Shown here piece by piece: positions 14,404 to 22,507 of a DNA stretch of 30,444 nt. The stretch's first letter is position 1, and every line of letters starts with the position of its first letter. The DNA comes from a virus. A program made the translations under genes and the position numbers. Under the pieces are notes generated by a model. The model worked only from the letters and a program-made list of their open reading frames with translations. It searched no databases and was not told the origin of the DNA. The stretch is from positions 1 through 30,444 of IMG/VR virus record IMGVR_UViG_3300045116_000064. One strand, 5' to 3'.

Positions 14404-15339
14404 ATGCTCAAACATTTAAAATCTTATGTAAAAAACATAAAGGAAAGTGGCGAAATTCATGCTATTGCTTCTACTTCAATGGAAGATAGAGATGGCGATA
14501 TGATTATGAATGAAGCGTGGGATTATAATAATTATGTTAAAAATCCTTTGCTTTTATGGTCTCATGATGTACACAGTCTGCCGATTGGGAAAATAGTTAA
14601 TATCAACAATAAAAATGGAATGCTTGAATTTGATGCGATATTTGCTGAAAAAGAAAACCCATTTGCAGAACAAGTAAGTAAATTAATGAAAGGTGGATTT
14701 TTAAATGCTTTTTCTGTTGGTTATATACCTAAGTCTTTTGATGATAAAGGTAGAACGACAGAAGCTGAATTATTAGAAATCAGTGTTGTTAATGTGCCAG
14801 CTAATCAACAGGCATTAGTAAGTAGGGAATATAAATCATTTTGTAATGAATTAAAAACTTATATTAAAGTTAAAAAAGGAGACAAATGCACAATGGATAA
14901 TGGTAAAGAAGGAATAATGGAAATGGGTGATAATGGTGAAATGGTTTGTATACCTAAAGAACAAAAAGAAATAAAATCTCCAGCTTGTCGGATGGATGGA
15001 GAATCAGAACAAGATTGTGTTTCTCGAAAAATACCAGAAATTAAAAAAGAAAATCCTGATATGGATGATAAACAAGTACAAGCTATTGCATTTTCAACTT
15101 GTCGTAAAAAATGTTCAGAAAAGAATTATATAGATGATACTAAGAAATTAATTGAACATATTAAAAAAGTTGAAACAGCGACTGCTTATATAAAATACAC
15201 TTTAAATAAAAATGAAAAGGTCGTGGCCCGACAGGCTAAAAAACGCAATAAGCATTTAATTTTAAAGGCTTTGCGGGTAGTTGATAAAGCTGTGGAACAA
15301 GCAATTGTTCTTAGCAAAAAGAAAGGAGGTGTTATATGA
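14404..15339 (+). CDS. HK97-type prohead protease (S78) with a Cys-rich C-terminal extension
   Basis: Residues 1-140 are a U35/S78 prohead protease: EIHAIASTSMEDRDGD, WSHDVHSLPIGK with the catalytic His (H54), FLNAFSVGYIPK with the catalytic Ser (S104), and LLEISVVNVPANQQALV. It would cut the capsid N-terminal scaffold during maturation. Residues about 165-240 form an extension with KKGDKCTMDNGKEG and a further set of cysteines ending QVQAIAFSTCRKKC, a segment resembling the short 'CxxxKI...QAxAIAxxxC' motif at the ends of some phage head proteins. The function of the extension is unknown. Its last bases contain the Shine-Dalgarno sequence of the capsid gene, and the stop overlaps that start. 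Confidence 0.88.
   Translation: MLKHLKSYVKNIKESGEIHAIASTSMEDRDGDMIMNEAWDYNNYVKNPLLLWSHDVHSLPIGKIVNINNKNGMLEFDAIFAEKENPFAEQVSKLMKGGFLNAFSVGYIPKSFDDKGRTTEAELLEISVVNVPANQQALVSREYKSFCNELKTYIKVKKGDKCTMDNGKEGIMEMGDNGEMVCIPKEQKEIKSPACRMDGESEQDCVSRKIPEIKKENPDMDDKQVQAIAFSTCRKKCSEKNYIDDTKKLIEHIKKVETATAYIKYTLNKNEKVVARQAKKRNKHLILKALRVVDKAVEQAIVLSKKKGGVI
15322..15331 (+). promoter_or_regulatory. Strong Shine-Dalgarno sequence of the capsid gene
   Basis: AAAGGAGGTG, with six bases from GGAGG to ATG 15336. Other structural genes here have no such site. It should give the major capsid protein a translational advantage and shows that the host ribosome keeps a normal anti-Shine-Dalgarno sequence. Confidence 0.85.
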
Positions 15340-16670
15340 GTTTAAAATCAATATTAGAAAAAAGGATTAAAGAATTGGAAGAAAAGGTTGAAGCCGAAAC
15401 TGATGCTGAAAAAAAAGGCGAAGTTCAGGCTCAATTAGATGAAACAAAAGAAGAATTAGAAAAAGTTGAAACTGAAGATCAAAAAAAAGCAGAAGAAACA
15501 GAAAAAGAGGAAGAGAATAAAATGATTAAAGATATTGCTGCTAAATTGTCTGCTGAAATTGACAAATCCAATAAAGCATCTTTTGAAGTATTAGAAAAGA
15601 AAAAAGCATTAGATATCAGATATACATCTAAAAAAATCTCTGCATATAAATTTAAAAGCAAATATATGCAGGATAAAACTGGACGAGCAGATATTAAAAT
15701 TGATCTAGATGATGCGACAATGATGTCTAAATGGTTCAAGGCTTTTGTAAATAAAGATATTTATAATTGCCAGAAAATTTATGATCAGATGCAGACAAAA
15801 TTAGAACCTTTAAATGAAACTACGGCTGCTGATGGCGGTATATTAGTTCCTACATTATTGGCTAATTTTATTACTGAAGTTAAAGAAGACGCATCTGTTA
15901 TTAGGCCTTATTCTAGGGTGATTGATATGACTAGTATGAAGACTAATACTTTAACTATTCCGTCAATTACTGGAAAGCCTTATGGATCATGGACAGCAGA
16001 GCAAGCGAATAAAGGTACTTCTTCAATGCAGTTCGGTTCAATTTCTTTAACTCCTTATAAATATACTTGCATCGTATTGGTAACAACTGAATTACGAGAT
16101 GATTCTCCATTCGTAATTCTCAACATTGTTGCTGATCAATTGGCTAAAATGGTGGCCAGAGAAGAAGACAGAGTCTTCATTAATGGTGTTGGTGCTATAC
16201 AGCCAACAGGTATCGCTACTTACGGTTTAGTTACTTATAATGCTGGCGGAAATTTGACTTTTGATAATATCATTGATGCTTATCAAGGTTTGCCGCAAGG
16301 TTATAGAAGCAATGCATACTGGATTATGAATTCCAGAGCTATGGCCGTTGTACGCAGATTAAAAGATTCTCAAAATGATTATATTTTGAAAGATCTTGGT
16401 TTCTTATCAGAAGGAACTATGCCATCAATTCTTGGCAGGCCAGTTCTTGAAAATAATAATGTCGCTACAGGCACTATATTATTTGGTGATTTATCAAATT
16501 ATTATATTGCTGATAAAGGTGGCATGAAATTATCTACTTCTGAAGAGGCTTATGTTGGTACATATTCTTTATGGCAGCGTAACTTATTAGGTATTAAAGT
16601 TGAAGAGAGAGTTGATGCTGAATTAACTCCAATTCAATCTTTCGTCCAAATTACAAATGCAGGTACATAA
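15336..16670 (+). CDS. Major capsid protein (HK97 fold)
   Basis: A 444-residue protein. Residues 1 to about 105 are charged and coiled-coil forming (KELEEKVEAETDAEKKGE and following), the scaffold delta domain that the prohead protease removes. The HK97 core follows: TAADGGILVPTLLANFITEV, IRPYSRVIDMTSMKTNTLTI, SITGKPYGSWTAEQ, EEDRVFINGVGAIQPTGIA, YWIMNSRAMAVVRRLKD and ILGRPVLE. These are the E-loop, spine helix and P-domain features of the family. The gene starts inside the protease stop (ATGA) with a strong Shine-Dalgarno sequence, and its codon use is more mixed than that of accessory genes, in line with high expression. Confidence 0.95.
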   Translation: MSLKSILEKRIKELEEKVEAETDAEKKGEVQAQLDETKEELEKVETEDQKKAEETEKEEENKMIKDIAAKLSAEIDKSNKASFEVLEKKKALDIRYTSKKISAYKFKSKYMQDKTGRADIKIDLDDATMMSKWFKAFVNKDIYNCQKIYDQMQTKLEPLNETTAADGGILVPTLLANFITEVKEDASVIRPYSRVIDMTSMKTNTLTIPSITGKPYGSWTAEQANKGTSSMQFGSISLTPYKYTCIVLVTTELRDDSPFVILNIVADQLAKMVAREEDRVFINGVGAIQPTGIATYGLVTYNAGGNLTFDNIIDAYQGLPQGYRSNAYWIMNSRAMAVVRRLKDSQNDYILKDLGFLSEGTMPSILGRPVLENNNVATGTILFGDLSNYYIADKGGMKLSTSEEAYVGTYSLWQRNLLGIKVEERVDAELTPIQSFVQITNAGT

Positions 16671-16685
16671 TTTATAATGTGTTTG

Positions 16686-16731
16686 GTTATTATCTTTGGC
16701 CGTCAATAAAAGGCGGCCAAGAAATAATAAC
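16686..16731 (+). other. Long hairpin after the capsid gene
   Basis: GTTATTAT...TTGGCCG (16686-16702) pairs with CGGCCAA...ATAATAAC (16714-16731): seven perfect pairs, a GU, one mismatch, one bulge, then eight more pairs. No T run follows, so it is more likely an mRNA-stabilising or processing structure than a terminator. The remaining bases to 16785 are A/T-rich without visible signals. Confidence 0.65.
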
Positions 16732-16785
16732 TAAAAAAATATATTAAAAAATAAGATTAAAAAAGTAATAATTAATTAAAAATAT

Positions 16786-17934
16786 ATGCCAAATCCTCAA
16801 TTAGGAAATTTCGATAGATTACCTGTCGGAAAAGAATGTTTAACAGATAAAAATGGTAATGAATATAACTCAACTAATCCATTACCAACAACGGCCACTA
16901 TTAGTGGAGATGTTAATGTTGATCAAACAGCTTTAGATGGTATGAGTTTAGTTGGTAAATCAAGTGGTGGTGATTTTGTTACTGCTTATGGTTCTGCTAC
17001 TACAATAACTACATCAGGATTGCCTTCTTATCATTCTACTTTGCTTGATGATGATATAGTAATTATTGTTCAAATTGCAACAGCAGGTTCTGTAACTAAT
17101 ATATATACAAGAGACGATGCAACAATAACTGTAGCTGCTGGCACTATAACTGTTACGGGCGCGACTTTTGTTAATACTGATGCGTTCGTGGTTTATACTA
17201 ATATAGCGAGAGAAATAGCAATTAATGAATTTCCTACTGCTGCAGCGTTAGCTGATAATACTGCAAATCCGACAACAACATTAGTTGGTTCGTGTTTGAT
17301 GAGTTATGATGGCGCAACTTGGAATTTGGTAAGAGGAACATCTACTGGTGGTTTATGGATGCAAGGAGCAGTAGCTCACGATGCTGCAGATAATGGAAAT
17401 CCAGCTAAAATAGGTTATTATGCTGTTGACCCGACATCGCTTCCAACAGCCGTATCAGCTGCTGATAGAGTAAATGGAATTGGTTCATTGCAAGGTGAAA
17501 TATTAACCTATGATTCAAGATTAGCGGCAGGTGAAGACCAAGCTAACAATGTATCTGCGATATGCAATAAACCTTTGGCAACTTCTACTTATGCTTATTC
17601 TATAGACCAATCAGCTGCTTTGGAAGCTTCTACTGTTACTAAAGCTGCTTCTGGAGTGATTTATGGTATAGAAGGAAGAATCGATTCTACTCATGGCACG
17701 GCGACTTATTATATTCAATTCATCAATGCTGCCTCTTTACCAGCTGATGGAGCAGTTACAATGCTGAAATCTCCATATAAAATTCAGCATACTAATGGAA
17801 CAGATAGCAAATTTACTTTTGATTTTGGTCAAGGTATTTATGCTTCTACTGGTATTGTAATTTGTCTTTCAACAACTGAATTTACTAAGACAATTTCAGG
17901 GGCTTTCTATTCTGGAACAGTTTATTACGCTTAA
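16786..17934 (+). CDS. Putative virion surface or decoration protein
   Basis: A 382-residue protein, predicted mostly beta and rich in Thr, Ala and Gly. Residues about 30-45 contain TTATISGDVNVDQTALDGM, a segment often seen in phage structural proteins. A middle domain contains WNLVRGTSTGGLWMQG followed by AHDAADNGNPAKIGYYAVDP and VSAADRVNGIG, a repeat domain common in phage decoration and fibre proteins. The C-terminal 120 residues look like a separate beta sandwich. Its place after the capsid gene suggests an external capsid or tail-attached component. No enzymatic motif is visible. Confidence 0.6.
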   Translation: MPNPQLGNFDRLPVGKECLTDKNGNEYNSTNPLPTTATISGDVNVDQTALDGMSLVGKSSGGDFVTAYGSATTITTSGLPSYHSTLLDDDIVIIVQIATAGSVTNIYTRDDATITVAAGTITVTGATFVNTDAFVVYTNIAREIAINEFPTAAALADNTANPTTTLVGSCLMSYDGATWNLVRGTSTGGLWMQGAVAHDAADNGNPAKIGYYAVDPTSLPTAVSAADRVNGIGSLQGEILTYDSRLAAGEDQANNVSAICNKPLATSTYAYSIDQSAALEASTVTKAASGVIYGIEGRIDSTHGTATYYIQFINAASLPADGAVTMLKSPYKIQHTNGTDSKFTFDFGQGIYASTGIVICLSTTEFTKTISGAFYSGTVYYA

Positions 17935-17952
17935 TAAATTAATTATAAAAAT

Positions 17953-18555
17953 ATGGGAATATCAACAACGGGTACATTTAGTACGCAAGATACATTTACG
18001 CCTTGGGGACAAAAATCAGCATCTTTTCCTCCACCACAAACTAGAGATAGTATTGCATTGCATAGAGGATTATTAGCATATGTACCACAAGTAATTAATG
18101 CTAATGCAACTACACAAACAACGAATATATTTAAAATTATGGGCGTACCTGAAGGTAGCGTACTTATATTGAGGTTATGGGCAGAAGTAACGACTACTTT
18201 AAGCTCGAATATTACAAATGTATATTATGATTTATATGATAGTTTAGGGTCGATGCCGCTTACTCTTAATGTAGGTGGACCAAATATTAATGCCGCTCCA
18301 CAAGGTAGTGTTATTTGGAAATCTACTATTAATACTGGAAGTCTTTCGACTTCTTTAAGCGATGTTGGAAGAATGACGGAAAGAGCAACTGATGATTTGG
18401 AATTATTTAAGCCGTTTATTTTAACTAAAAGGAACGGAGCTAATACATTTATTAGATTTACTTATACGACAACTGATGCCCCAGCTTCAGGAAATATAAG
18501 ACATGGTTTAATATATCTTCCGTTATATGAAGGGGCAGAAATAATACCAGCTTAA
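17953..18555 (+). CDS. Putative structural protein of unknown function
   Basis: A 200-residue, beta-rich protein beginning MGISTTGTFSTQDTFTPWGQ. It contains PPPQTRDSIALHRGLLAYVP near the N-terminus, then a sandwich-like region (GSVLILRLWAEVTT, NVYYDLYDSLGSMPLTL) and ends with HGLIYLPLYEGAEIIPA. No family is recognised. Gene order and composition, shared with the decoration gene before it, suggest a virion component. Confidence 0.55.
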   Translation: MGISTTGTFSTQDTFTPWGQKSASFPPPQTRDSIALHRGLLAYVPQVINANATTQTTNIFKIMGVPEGSVLILRLWAEVTTTLSSNITNVYYDLYDSLGSMPLTLNVGGPNINAAPQGSVIWKSTINTGSLSTSLSDVGRMTERATDDLELFKPFILTKRNGANTFIRFTYTTTDAPASGNIRHGLIYLPLYEGAEIIPA

Positions 18556-18573
18556 TAATTCAATCTTAAAATT

Positions 18574-18798
18574 ATGGCAACGTATCAAATTATAGAAACA
18601 AATTATGCGCAAGATAATGGAGTAGATGTTAAAAATCAATTAGGACATTATGTCAAAACTGTTATGCAAGTAAAATTTGTGAGAGATGATAACAAAGAGT
18701 CTGAAGTACAGCGTTATGAAGTCGATGGCGACGATAAAACGATGATTACTGAACAATTACAATTTGCGGCAGATGAATATAATACACGAATTATTTAA
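18574..18798 (+). CDS. Small hypothetical protein, 74 residues
   Basis: The product starts MATYQIIETNYAQDNGVDVK and is acidic and soluble, with an alternating pattern that fits a small beta domain followed by a C-terminal helix (ITEQLQFAADEYNTRII). The start has the usual AAAATTATG context. It sits between two putative surface proteins and six bases before the next gene. Function is unknown. Confidence 0.6.
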   Translation: MATYQIIETNYAQDNGVDVKNQLGHYVKTVMQVKFVRDDNKESEVQRYEVDGDDKTMITEQLQFAADEYNTRII

Positions 18799-18803
18799 AA
18801 TTT

Positions 18804-19574
18804 ATGGCAAGAACCGCCATTACATTAGCAAAAACTGCTATTACATCAGCAAGAACCGCCATTACATTAAGGCGTCAGCAGATTTTTAATTTTCCATATC
18901 TTTTACAAACAGCGGGAACTAATAATATTTCAGTAGCTACATTTGACCCTACTGGCGATAGCGGACAAAGTTTGACTGGTTGGTGCTGGATGAATGGCAA
19001 TATGGCTCAAAACGGTACTTCATTATTATCAAAATTTGATTATGGAATCAATCAGCGGGCTTTTTTAATGATGGTTGGCCCTGCTGGTAATTTAAGAGTG
19101 CTTTTAAGCGCTGCGGGAGTAGGTATAACTAAAGATTATCGCACTTCCAATACTATATGCGATAATCGCCATCATTTTGTTGCTTTTACATGGAACAATG
19201 GAACATTAAAAGTTTTTACTGATGGTGAAGAATCATCGGTTACTAAGGTAACTGACGCTGCAATGACGGCTATATTTAATTCTACGGCCCGTATTGGTTT
19301 GGGACATAACTATACTACTGGAGTGGCAGTAGGACAATTTACTGGTTTGATAGGTAGAGCAGGATTAGCGCCAGTGGTAGCAACAGCAGCTCAAATTAGA
19401 GATTTATATTATGAAGGTAAAGTAACTCTTTCCTCGACAAGTGGACTTTGGGATACAACAGAAGGAAGCGGTACGACTTTAACTGATACATCTGGAAATG
19501 GACGAAATATGACGATTACCAATGCAACTTGGAATTCATTTACGCCTAGAAAAGCAAGAACAGTAATAAGTTAA
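18804..19574 (+). CDS. LamG-like (concanavalin A fold) virion protein
   Basis: A 256-residue protein. Residues 2-22 are three near-identical heptads (ARTAITL, AKTAITS, ARTAITL) that could form an amphipathic helix. Residues about 45-250 look like a LamG/laminin-G-like sandwich: SLTGWCWMNGN, LLSKFDYG, HHFVAFTWNNGTLKVFTDGE, ARIGLGHNY and GLIGRAGLAPVVATAAQIRD followed by LYYEG. These steps are characteristic of that fold. Such domains bind carbohydrates or proteins, so the likely role is adhesion from the virion surface. The repeat suggests the N-terminus anchors it. Confidence 0.7.
   Translation: MARTAITLAKTAITSARTAITLRRQQIFNFPYLLQTAGTNNISVATFDPTGDSGQSLTGWCWMNGNMAQNGTSLLSKFDYGINQRAFLMMVGPAGNLRVLLSAAGVGITKDYRTSNTICDNRHHFVAFTWNNGTLKVFTDGEESSVTKVTDAAMTAIFNSTARIGLGHNYTTGVAVGQFTGLIGRAGLAPVVATAAQIRDLYYEGKVTLSSTSGLWDTTEGSGTTLTDTSGNGRNMTITNATWNSFTPRKARTVIS
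18807..18869 (+). repeat. Three 21-bp tandem repeats in the LamG-like gene
   Basis: Units at 18807-18827, 18828-18848 and 18849-18869 each encode a seven-residue heptad. The first and third are identical in sequence and the second differs at a few positions, several of them silent. This points to recent duplication with some selection for the peptide. Confidence 0.9.
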
Positions 19575-19580
19575 AAATAT

Positions 19581-20243
19581 ATGGCTTTAATAGATCACGC
19601 ATTAACAAATTTAGCAAGAACAAAAATTTTTTTAGGAATAACAAGCACTTCTTATGATACGCTTTTGACTACATTAATTAATTCTGCTACTGAATTTGTA
19701 GAAAGATATTGTGATAGGAGATTTAAACAAACAACATATACTAATGAAGTATATGATGGAACAGGAACAGATGAAATGCTTTTGAAAAATTATCCTGTTA
19801 CTACTTTTACATCTTTGCAAGAAAGAGATAATATTGAAAATATTAATTCATGGACAAGTTTAGATAGCGAAGATTATTTTGTTAAGTTAAATCAAGGAAT
19901 AATTATTTATGTTGGAGCAATTGATATAAATTGGCAGCCTTATGATTATAGTCAGAAAGGAGTATTTTCTAAATATCCGCAACACTATAGAACAACATAT
20001 ATTGCAGGATATAATTTTGACGCTAAAAATGGAACTTCTTTTTTAGAAGATATAAATATGGGTGATCTTGAATATGCAGTATGGAAATTAATCGCTACTT
20101 TTTATAATAATCGTAAAGGAAGCAATAATATACAAAGTGAAAGTATTGGTGAATATTCAGTAACTTTTAGAAAAGAAGTGGCGATGGATGAAGAGATTAA
20201 ACAAATATTAGAACAATACAGGAGGCCGACTTTCGGATTATGA
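19581..20243 (+). CDS. Head-tail connector protein (HK97 gp6 / SPP1 gp15-like)
   Basis: A 220-residue protein. The N-terminus (LARTKIFLGITSTSYDTLLT, then INSATEFVERYCDRRF) is the helical core characteristic of the phage gp6-like connector family, in which a Cys/Arg-containing segment (YCDRRF) is typical. A beta-rich middle follows (YPVTTFTSLQERD), then a C-terminal helical part with WKLIATFYNNRKGS. It would form the ring below the portal. Place in the gene order, after surface proteins and before the other connectors, agrees. Confidence 0.8.
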   Translation: MALIDHALTNLARTKIFLGITSTSYDTLLTTLINSATEFVERYCDRRFKQTTYTNEVYDGTGTDEMLLKNYPVTTFTSLQERDNIENINSWTSLDSEDYFVKLNQGIIIYVGAIDINWQPYDYSQKGVFSKYPQHYRTTYIAGYNFDAKNGTSFLEDINMGDLEYAVWKLIATFYNNRKGSNNIQSESIGEYSVTFRKEVAMDEEIKQILEQYRRPTFGL

Positions 20244-20244
20244 T

Positions 20245-20580
20245 ATGTCTATATATCACTATTTAAACAAATCAATAATTATAAAAAGGTTAAAAAGTAA
20301 AGGTGGAAATAAAAGAGGTTTTAATAGTACAGCAACAATAGATGCACAAATACAAAGAATTGATGATATAGATACAGCACAGATTTATGGAGTTAATAGA
20401 GCAACACATAAAGCATGGGTAGATATTTCAGAAGATATAAAAGAAGGAGATATAGCAGTTGATGCAGAAGAAAGACAATACGATATAGTTGGTGTGATTA
20501 ACAGGGGAGAGGATTATGCAATGAATGAACACAAGGAATTGATATTAGCTCTTTATAATCCAAATAAAGCAAGTCCATAA
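20245..20580 (+). CDS. Putative head closure (head-tail adaptor/stopper) protein
   Basis: A 111-residue protein beginning MSIYHYLNKSIIIKRL, mostly beta, containing DAQIQRIDDIDTAQIYGVNR and REDYAMNEHKELILALYNP after a DEEERQYDIV-like strand (VDAEERQYDIVGVI). Length and order (connector, this protein, gp10-like protein, tail terminator, tube) are those of the SPP1 gp16-type stopper, which closes the portal after packaging. The link is mostly positional. Confidence 0.6.
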   Translation: MSIYHYLNKSIIIKRLKSKGGNKRGFNSTATIDAQIQRIDDIDTAQIYGVNRATHKAWVDISEDIKEGDIAVDAEERQYDIVGVINRGEDYAMNEHKELILALYNPNKASP

Positions 20581-20581
20581 T

Positions 20582-20977
20582 ATGGCAGTACAAATAGAAA
20601 TTAAAGGATTAAACGAAATAATTAGTAATTTTGAAAGATATGATGAAATAGGTAGATTCTGGTTAGATAGAGCAATCAAAACAGCTTTATTTCAAGCAGA
20701 GGCAAAGGTTATACCTTTAACACCTATAGATAGTGGAAATTTAAGAAATTGGAGAACATGGCAGGTAGAACCTTTAGGTGGAAAAATACAATTTTTAGCC
20801 CCTTATGCAGTATATGTACATGAAGGAACAGTAAGATGGCCACTTTCAATGCCGCCTAGAAACCCAGGAACGGTAAGACAGTTTGTGAAAGAAGGAGAAG
20901 AACGGGCGCGGCCAGATATAATACAAACATTTAATGATGCTTTAGATAGGGTAGCTGAAGAATTAGGAAAACAATAA
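20582..20977 (+). CDS. HK97 gp10-like tail completion protein
   Basis: A 131-residue protein with the features of the HK97 gp10 family: N-terminal MAVQIEIKGLNEIISNF, VIPLTPIDSGNLRNW, and YAVYVHEGTVRW, which correspond to the family's TPVDTGxLR and YAxYVExGT segments. The C-terminal helix is RPDIIQTFNDALDRVAEELG. Members act at the head-tail junction or as tail completion factors. The gap before it is one base. Confidence 0.8.
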   Translation: MAVQIEIKGLNEIISNFERYDEIGRFWLDRAIKTALFQAEAKVIPLTPIDSGNLRNWRTWQVEPLGGKIQFLAPYAVYVHEGTVRWPLSMPPRNPGTVRQFVKEGEERARPDIIQTFNDALDRVAEELGKQ

Positions 20978-20978
20978 T

Positions 20979-21428
20979 ATGGCAACAATTTATGAAACAT
21001 TAAGAGATTATATAGAAGCTAGGTTAAGAGAAATAACTAAACTTGGCACTGTTTATGATTATCCTGTTCAAGAATTTGTTAATGCTGTTTATCCAGTAGC
21101 TGTTGTTTATCCAAGTTCTGATTGTGTAGTTGAATATGAAACAACAAGTGATGATGAAAGATGGTATTTTTTTTCAATAGATGTTTTTTATCAAATTAAA
21201 CCAGAAGGAATTAATCAAGCAATGATAGCTTTGTTTGATTTGATAGATGATGTAATGGCTAAATTTAGCGAAAATAGAGGCTTTGATAATCCAGCAATAT
21301 CAATGCCTACAAATACTGTTTATTTAATGACGGAACCAGTAAAAACACAATGGGGTCAAATAGCTGGAAAAGATTTAATAATGGCGAAAATTGAATTGAA
21401 ATGTAGAACTTCAGTTCAATCTAGCTAA
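20979..21428 (+). CDS. Putative tail terminator protein
   Basis: A 149-residue protein beginning MATIYETLRDYIEARLREIT, with helix, beta sheet (VYPVAVVYPSSDCVVEYETT, DERWYFFSIDVFYQI) and a long helix (NQAMIALFDLIDDVMAKF). That order agrees with the lambda gpU / SPP1 gp17 tail terminators, which cap the tail tube. It stands between gp10-like and tail tube genes, the usual place. Sequence evidence alone is modest. Confidence 0.65.
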   Translation: MATIYETLRDYIEARLREITKLGTVYDYPVQEFVNAVYPVAVVYPSSDCVVEYETTSDDERWYFFSIDVFYQIKPEGINQAMIALFDLIDDVMAKFSENRGFDNPAISMPTNTVYLMTEPVKTQWGQIAGKDLIMAKIELKCRTSVQSS

Positions 21429-21444
21429 TAAATAATATAATAAT

Positions 21445-22449
21445 ATGGCAACACAATTTATCGGACGAAGAATCAATTTAGGAATAGGAAGGGAAGCTAC
21501 CAGAGGTACAGGCGTTACGCCTACTTTTTGGGTTCCTAGAACTACCTTAAATTTTGATTTCAAAGTTAATAAACATCTGGAAGAAGAAAGTTTAGGAGTC
21601 ATTGAAGATTCCGATGCAACTTTTGTAACGGAAAAATGGGGAGAAGGAAATGTCGAAGGAGAAGTGCGTGATAAAAGTTTTGGTCTTATGCTTTATGCAA
21701 TGCTTGGATCTGTTAGTTCAGCATTAGTTGGTGGAGAAGCAGCAGTTTATGATCATACTTTTAGTTTATCACAGACAAATAATCATCAATCATTGACATT
21801 TACTGTTAATAATCCTATTTCCGATGATGCAAGTGAAGGAGATTATAGATTTCCTTTGGTTATGCTTGATAGCTTAGATTTAACATTAGAAGTTGGTGGC
21901 GTAGCTACTTATACTTCTACCTGGATGAGCCGTCCTGGTGATAAATGGACAAAAGCAACTGCTTCATACACAGTAGAAAACAAATTTAGGGCAACTGATT
22001 TAATATTTAAAGTAGCGGCTGATCGTGCTAGTTTAGGTGCGGCTTCAGCTACAGCTATTAAGAGTTTAACAATAAAATTTACTAAAAATTTACTGCGATC
22101 TATGGTGCTTGGTACTGTTGAACCAGATGATTTATTTAATCAACAGTTTGGTTTAGAAGGAACTATTACTTTAGATCATACTAGCAATACTTGGAGAGAT
22201 TATATGCTTAATAATACTTATAGGGCTATGTCTATTCAATTATTGAATGCAGGTGTAACTATCGGTAATACTTCCAATCCTACTTTAACATTTGTAATGC
22301 CTCGTGTGCATTTTATGGATTGGGAATCTGACAAATCTTTAAATGATATTTCTAAACAAACAGTTAATTTTAAGGCACTTCGTGATGTCGCTAATAGCGA
22401 ATCAAGTATTTATAGTGTTGTTTTAAGAAATACAACCGCATCTTATTAA
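21445..22449 (+). CDS. Major tail tube protein
   Basis: A 334-residue protein starting MATQFIGRRINLGIGREATR, with GTGVTPTFWVPRTTLNFDFK and further beta strands that match the phage tail tube fold (EEESLGVIEDSDATFVTEKW, GNVEGEVRDKSFGLMLYAML). It repeats a central pattern LTLEVGGVATYTSTWMSRP and a late GTITLDHTSNTWRDYML. It would form hexamer rings of the tail tube. A structured leader and the chaperone genes follow, as expected in this gene order. Confidence 0.85.
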   Translation: MATQFIGRRINLGIGREATRGTGVTPTFWVPRTTLNFDFKVNKHLEEESLGVIEDSDATFVTEKWGEGNVEGEVRDKSFGLMLYAMLGSVSSALVGGEAAVYDHTFSLSQTNNHQSLTFTVNNPISDDASEGDYRFPLVMLDSLDLTLEVGGVATYTSTWMSRPGDKWTKATASYTVENKFRATDLIFKVAADRASLGAASATAIKSLTIKFTKNLLRSMVLGTVEPDDLFNQQFGLEGTITLDHTSNTWRDYMLNNTYRAMSIQLLNAGVTIGNTSNPTLTFVMPRVHFMDWESDKSLNDISKQTVNFKALRDVANSESSIYSVVLRNTTASY

Positions 22450-22457
22450 TTAATATA

Positions 22458-22507
22458 AGCTGGGTTAGTTCGCTAGTTGGTCGGGCTAACCCAGCTCTAA
22501 CCAACTA
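22458..22507 (+). promoter_or_regulatory. RNA switch or pseudoknot at the tail chaperone start
   Basis: AGCTGGGTTAG (22458-22468) pairs perfectly with CTAACCCAGCT (22486-22496). TAGTTGGT (22474-22481), inside that loop, pairs perfectly with ACCAACTA (22500-22507), which includes the A of the ATG at 22507. The two helices interlock as a pseudoknot, or exclude each other because the loop over the 11-bp stem is only three bases. Either way it bears on access to the start codon. Confidence 0.65.
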
